Of a stretch of 10,208 nt of DNA, positions 7,479 through 10,208 are shown piece by piece. The stretch spans positions 1-10,208 of the forward strand of contig RFIM01000227.1 in assembly GCA_003695215.1 (NCBI GenBank), given 5' to 3'. The notes below the pieces were generated by a model, which searched no databases, had not been told where the DNA came from, and saw only the letters and a program-made list of their open reading frames with translations. The stretch comes from Chloroflexota bacterium. GTDB lineage: Bacteria; Chloroflexota; Anaerolineae; Aggregatilineales; UBA2796. Both the position numbers and the translations under genes were made by a program. Each line of letters begins with the position of its first letter. Positions within the stretch are counted from its first letter, which is position 1.

Positions 7479-8300
7479 ATGTGGCGAAAAGTTGCCGTAG
7501 CTTGCAGTGCACTGTTATTAGCCGCTTGCAGCAGTGCGCCTGCGCCTGAACAGACACCTGCATCACAGCCGCAAGGCGAGGTGATCGGCTGGGATCGCAA
7601 TCCAAGCACGATTGTGATGCGCTTGGATCGGATCATCCTGAATGAATCGCCGCGCGAGCGCTTGAACCGCTTGCCCGCTTGTACGCTCTATGGCGATGGA
7701 CGCCTGATCTGGGTCAGCGCAGTGCCACCAGCCGGCGAGGAAGTCTCAGAGGCTTACCTGGACGAAGTGACCATGCGCAGCTTCCTCGAATACATCATCC
7801 GCGACTTGAACTTCTACGAGCTGCCTGACCTGGCCGCGCAAGAGTTTCCGCCAAGCGAGGATGCCGCGCAAGAGAGCCTGACGCTGAACGTCTCGCGTGG
7901 TTTGCGCACCATTCGCAGCTACCGCGGCTGGGCGAACAACGCTTATCTGGCCATTCTGGAGCGCTGCCGCACCATTAGCCCACAGCGGGCCCTGTTCGTG
8001 CCGACGGGCGCTTGGATCACGGTCTACGAAGAGGCGCGTTCTCCTGGCTTGCCTGAGGTAGGCTGGCCTTTGACGGCGCCTTTCCGCCTTGCTGAGGTAG
8101 CGGCCAGCGGCGAGGCGCGCTGGATCAGCGGCGTGGCGCTCACACAACTGTGGAATTACGAACGGCAGACGCTCGGGCGCATCCAGTGGATTGAGAACAA
8201 CCTCGCCTACCGCGTGGCCATCCAAGTGCCGAACATCTCGCGCGATTCGCCACCTGCGCCGCTCCTCACGCCAACGCCACAAAGAAATGCCACACCTTAA
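7479..8300 (+). CDS. Lipoprotein of unknown function
   Basis: This protein has 273 residues. It begins MWRKVAVACSALLLAACSS, a lipoprotein signal peptide with lipobox LAAC and the lipidated cysteine at residue 17. A short Pro/Ala/Gln-rich tether follows (about 18-35), then a globular region (about 36-255). The tail is LLTPTPQRNATP. No known domain was recognised. Visible landmarks are PACTLYGDGRLIWVS (66-80), an acidic helix-like stretch around 86-112, and Trp-rich strands around 215-238. Besides Cys17 the mature part has Cys68 and Cys163, which could pair if exposed. ATG 7479 is preferred because it gives the signal peptide directly; AAGGA (7462-7466) lies 12 bases upstream, and the TATAAT lies between this start and the earlier in-frame ATGs. 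The gene is divergent from the giant secreted protein. An envelope role is inferred from the lipobox only. Confidence 0.85.
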   Translation: MWRKVAVACSALLLAACSSAPAPEQTPASQPQGEVIGWDRNPSTIVMRLDRIILNESPRERLNRLPACTLYGDGRLIWVSAVPPAGEEVSEAYLDEVTMRSFLEYIIRDLNFYELPDLAAQEFPPSEDAAQESLTLNVSRGLRTIRSYRGWANNAYLAILERCRTISPQRALFVPTGAWITVYEEARSPGLPEVGWPLTAPFRLAEVAASGEARWISGVALTQLWNYERQTLGRIQWIENNLAYRVAIQVPNISRDSPPAPLLTPTPQRNATP

Positions 8301-8317
8301 GGGCTTGTGCCAGAGTG

Positions 8318-8326
8318 TGTTATACT
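8318..8326 (+). promoter_or_regulatory. Extended -10 promoter of the darA-queA-tsaB operon
   Basis: TGTTATACT is a TGn extended -10 with a single mismatch to TATAAT. It lies 18 bases after the lipoprotein stop codon. No convincing -35 stands 17 bases upstream (TAAGGG), as expected for this promoter class. Transcription would start near 8333. GAGTGT (8313-8318) and ACACTC (8334-8339) flank the element as a 6-base inverted repeat. Confidence 0.5.
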
Positions 8327-8353
8327 TACAACAACACTCGGCGCGCGCCTTTG

Positions 8354-8358
8354 AGGAG
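8354..8358 (+). promoter_or_regulatory. Ribosome binding site of darA, leaves the start ambiguous
   Basis: AGGAG lies 13 bases before ATG 8372 but only 4 bases before an in-frame TTG at 8363. The ATG gives the N-terminus MKLIVA seen across the DarA/PstA family. The TTG would add only three residues. The ATG is preferred on family grounds, although its spacing is long. Confidence 0.5.
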
Positions 8359-8371
8359 AATATTGCTTGAG

Positions 8372-8698
8372 ATGAAATTGATCGTGGCGACAGTGCAGGA
8401 TCAGGACTCTGACTACGTAGTCAATAAGCTGACCGAGCGAGGCTACCGCGTGACGCAAGTCGGGTCTACAGGCGGCTTTTTGCGGCAAGGCAACACGACG
8501 TTGCTGGTCGGTGTGGAAGATGCGCACACTGATGCGGTCATCAGCCTACTGGCCACTTCTAGCCAGCGCCGTATGCGCTATATGCCTATGGCAACTGGCA
8601 CCACGCCTAACGGCATGACGCTCTACAATTACGTGGAAGTGGAAGTCGGCGGCGCGACTATCTTTGTGCTGGATGTTGAGCATTTTGAACAAATCTGA
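8372..8698 (+). CDS. darA: Cyclic-di-AMP receptor, DarA/PstA family (DUF970, PII-like)
   Basis: This protein has 108 residues, the usual family size. It resembles Bacillus DarA (YaaQ) and Staphylococcus/Listeria PstA, trimeric PII-like proteins that bind cyclic-di-AMP at subunit interfaces. The N-terminus MKLIVATVQDQDSDYVVNKL fits the family's first strand and helix. The pocket signature RVTQVGSTGGFLRQGNTT spans residues 26-43, including Arg26, Thr28, Phe36, Leu37 and Asn41. VGVED follows, then a B-loop of family length (about 66-90), then the final strand VEVEVGGATIFVL. Residue 24 is Gly rather than Asn, as also occurs in some family members. Its direct partner in the cell is not known for most species. 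It is the first gene of a compact operon with a short paralogue, queA and tsaB. The family assignment is firm; ligand binding is inferred from the conserved pocket. Confidence 0.93.
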   Translation: MKLIVATVQDQDSDYVVNKLTERGYRVTQVGSTGGFLRQGNTTLLVGVEDAHTDAVISLLATSSQRRMRYMPMATGTTPNGMTLYNYVEVEVGGATIFVLDVEHFEQI

Positions 8699-8713
8699 CA
8701 GAAATGTTCGTCT

Positions 8714-8983
8714 ATGAAGAAACTCATCTTTGCCATCATCATGGCCGATGCCGTTGAAGCAGTTTCGCAAGCGTTGGTGCAGAGGAAATTTCCCGTCACG
8801 CAGATCGCCAGCGTCGGCGGCTTCTTGCGGCGCGGCAACACCACGCTGGTCATCGGCGTAGATGAAGAGCAAGTCTCGAGCGTCATCGGCATCATTCGCG
8901 AAGCCTGCGCGCCCTATAGCAAGGGCGATCATCACGCTGCGACGCTCTTTGTGCTGAGCGCCGCACAGTTCATTCAAACATGA
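8714..8983 (+). CDS. Short DarA/PstA paralogue lacking the B-loop
   Basis: This protein has 89 residues and starts 15 bases after darA stops. It aligns with darA over the core: MKKLIFAIIMADAVEAVSQAL, then FPVTQIASVGGFLRRGNTT and VIGVDEE, then the closing ATLFVLSAAQF. It differs from DarA in three ways. The QDQD segment is replaced by MADA. The pocket Arg becomes Pro (FPVT) and the Thr of STGG becomes Val (SVGG). About 19 residues of the B-loop are gone, leaving only APYSKGDHH between the second helix and the last strand. It keeps the GGFLxxGNTT core, so it should fold as a PII-like subunit. It may bind a different ligand, form mixed trimers with DarA, or have lost binding. No good ribosome site is visible, suggesting translational coupling. 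Its stop overlaps the queA start by 4 bases (ATGA). Confidence 0.88.
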   Translation: MKKLIFAIIMADAVEAVSQALVQRKFPVTQIASVGGFLRRGNTTLVIGVDEEQVSSVIGIIREACAPYSKGDHHAATLFVLSAAQFIQT

Positions 8984-10077
8984 GCCTTCCGCCTTTCCGT
9001 CCTGAGGATTTCGACTACAGCCTGCCGCCTGAGCGCATCGCACAGACGGCTGTAGAGCCGCGCGATGCGGCGCGCTTACTGGTCGTCCATCGCCAAAATG
9101 GCCGAATCGAGCATCGCAACTTTCGCGATCTGCCCGAATACTTGACGCCAAAGGATGCGCTAGTGCTGAACCAGACACGCGTCATCCCGGCGCGTTTGCA
9201 GGCGCGCAAAGTGCCAAGTGGCGGCGCCGTTGAGATTCTCCTGGCGCAGAAGCTGGCCGATGAGCGCTGGTTGGCACTTTTAGGCGGCAAGCGCTTGAAA
9301 GTCGGCACGCAGCTGCAGCTGGAAGGCGCGCCTGAGCTGATGGCCGAGATTTGCGAAGCGCGCGAAGGCGCGCAGCGCGTCATCCAATTCAACGCGCCGA
9401 TTGAGCCATACCTTGACCGCATCGGCGAATTGCCTTTGCCGCCATATATTCATCAAAAGCTGAGCGATCCTGAGCGCTATCAGACTGTCTATGCGCGCGT
9501 GGAAGGCTCGGTTGCGGCGCCGACGGCCGGCTTGCACTTCACGCCCGAGCTGCTCTTGAGGATCCGCGCCATGGGCGTGTCAATTGTCTACTGCACCTTG
9601 CACGTCGGCTTGGGCACGTTTTTGCCGCTGCGCGAAGAGCAGATCGCAGCGCGCCGCCTGCATGCCGAATACGCCGAGCTCTCAGCTGAGGCCGCTGAGC
9701 AGCTGAACGAAGTCAAATTGCGCGGCGGGCGCATTTTCGCTGTCGGCACCACGACCGTTCGCACGTTAGAGACGGCTGCGCTGTATGCGCTTGGCACGCC
9801 GCCTGAGCAGCTACACCTCGCAGGCTATCAACCGGCTGAGAGCTGCCCTTGGCGCCCGCTGAGCGCCTTCAGCGCGCAAACCGAGCTGTTCATCATGCCG
9901 ACTTTCAAATTCCGCGCTGTAGACGCGCTGATCACCAACTTTCATCTGCCCAAGTCATCGCTATTGATGCTGGTGAGCGCCTTCAGCAGCCGCGAGCTGA
10001 TCCTGCAGGCTTACCAGGTAGCCATTCAGGAAGGCTATCGCTTCTACAGCTTAGGCGATGCGATGTTGATCCTATAA
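8980..10077 (+). CDS. queA: S-adenosylmethionine:tRNA ribosyltransferase-isomerase (QueA)
   Basis: QueA transfers and isomerises the ribosyl moiety of S-adenosylmethionine onto preQ1 at position 34 of tRNAs with GUN anticodons. The product is epoxyqueuosine, the penultimate step of queuosine synthesis, made in the cytoplasm. The protein has 365 residues, close to the E. coli enzyme, and is intact. Family motifs appear in order: LVLNQTRVIPARL (61-73), GELPLPPYI (149-157), SVAAPTAGLHFT (177-188), HVGLGTFLPL (208-217), VGTTTVRTLE (255-264), TNFHLPKSSLLMLVSAF (319-335) and YRFYSLGDAMLI (353-364). Two small departures are PTF where many homologues have PGY/PGF (307-309), and SLGD for the more usual SYGD. 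Its ATG overlaps the stop codon of the short DarA paralogue (ATGA), so translation is probably coupled. The tsaB start follows 9 bases after its stop codon. Confidence 0.97.
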   Translation: MSLPPFRPEDFDYSLPPERIAQTAVEPRDAARLLVVHRQNGRIEHRNFRDLPEYLTPKDALVLNQTRVIPARLQARKVPSGGAVEILLAQKLADERWLALLGGKRLKVGTQLQLEGAPELMAEICEAREGAQRVIQFNAPIEPYLDRIGELPLPPYIHQKLSDPERYQTVYARVEGSVAAPTAGLHFTPELLLRIRAMGVSIVYCTLHVGLGTFLPLREEQIAARRLHAEYAELSAEAAEQLNEVKLRGGRIFAVGTTTVRTLETAALYALGTPPEQLHLAGYQPAESCPWRPLSAFSAQTELFIMPTFKFRAVDALITNFHLPKSSLLMLVSAFSSRELILQAYQVAIQEGYRFYSLGDAMLIL

Positions 10078-10086
10078 GCAGAGGCT

Positions 10087-10208
10087 ATGTTACTTGCCAT
10101 TGACACTGCCACGCGCTTTCTGAGCCTTGCCTTGCACGATGGCGCTGAGGTGCATGCTGAACATACTTGGCAGAGTGACGGGCAACACACAGTTGAGCTG
10201 ATGCCTGC
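10087..10208 (+). CDS. tsaB: tRNA threonylcarbamoyladenosine biosynthesis protein TsaB (N-terminus, cut by window edge)
   Basis: Only the first 40 residues are present. They begin MLLAIDTATRFLSLALHDG, the ASKHA-fold opening of TsaB (YeaZ), followed by a conserved HTVELMP segment (34-40). TsaB partners TsaD, usually with TsaE, to place the threonylcarbamoyl group on A37 of ANN-decoding tRNAs (t6A). It is an inactive structural paralogue of TsaD that supports complex formation. The start follows the queA stop by 9 bases, with GAGG (10081-10084) only 2 bases before the ATG; the spacing is short and suggests reliance on coupling to queA. It is the fourth gene of the operon, and the second tRNA anticodon-loop modification gene in it. 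The rest lies beyond the right edge. Confidence 0.9.
   Translation, partial: MLLAIDTATRFLSLALHDGAEVHAEHTWQSDGQHTVELMP

Noticed and set aside
7468..7500. Ten-codon upstream frame MKRVCGEKLP overlapping the lipoprotein start
   Set aside because: Its ATG is only one base after the AAGGA core, too close for normal initiation, and nothing else supports a leader peptide.
8315..8371. Upstream GTG start for darA adding 19 residues
   Set aside because: It overlaps the -10 element, and the family N-terminus begins at MKLIV.
8546..9178. 210-codon open frame on the minus strand across both DarA genes and the queA start
   Set aside because: It lies opposite three well-supported genes, shows no family resemblance and is explained by GC-rich antisense coding bias.

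Overview
The window looks like chromosomal DNA from a GC-rich bacterium with a Gram-positive-type gene set, most likely a member of the Chloroflexota (Anaerolineae-like). The evidence is indirect: a Hanks-type Ser/Thr kinase, a very large secreted beta-repeat protein with a Thr/Pro linker (TPTPPP), a lipoprotein with a Thr/Pro-rich tail, and a tandem pair of cyclic-di-AMP-receptor-like PII proteins ahead of queA and tsaB. No rRNA or other strong taxonomic marker is present, so this is an inference.

Left part (minus strand, 1-7341). A 2364-codon gene encodes a secreted protein. After its signal peptide it consists almost entirely of 20 tandem domains of about 105-121 residues that resemble the bacterial pre-peptidase C-terminal (PPC) fold. 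No catalytic domain, transmembrane anchor or sorting signal is visible. Downstream in the same direction, after 117 bases, lies the N-terminus of a Ser/Thr protein kinase that runs off the left edge. The gap contains a good sigma70-type promoter for the kinase and, upstream of it, a striking concentric dyad (210-241) centred at about -61.5 from the predicted start of transcription.

Middle (7342-7478). This is a divergent intergenic region. An extended -10 (TGGTATGAT, minus strand) serves the giant gene and a perfect TATAAT (plus strand) serves a 273-residue lipoprotein of unrecognised family (7479-8300).

Right part (plus strand, 8301-10208). After an extended -10 promoter (TGTTATACT) comes a tightly packed operon. 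It holds a DarA/PstA-type c-di-AMP receptor (108 aa), a shortened paralogue lacking the B-loop (89 aa), queA (epoxyqueuosine synthesis, overlapping the paralogue by 4 bases), and the start of tsaB (t6A synthesis), which runs off the right edge. The operon therefore couples nucleotide second-messenger sensing with two tRNA anticodon-loop modification genes.

The most interesting items are the divergent DarA pair, the orphan 20-repeat PPC-like secreted protein (no cysteine, about 10 lysines), the kinase-promoter dyad, and a strongly over-represented octamer GCGCTCAG/CTGAGCGC across the window. No mobile elements, CRISPR arrays, tRNAs or rRNAs were seen, and no gene-free stretch exceeds 140 bases.
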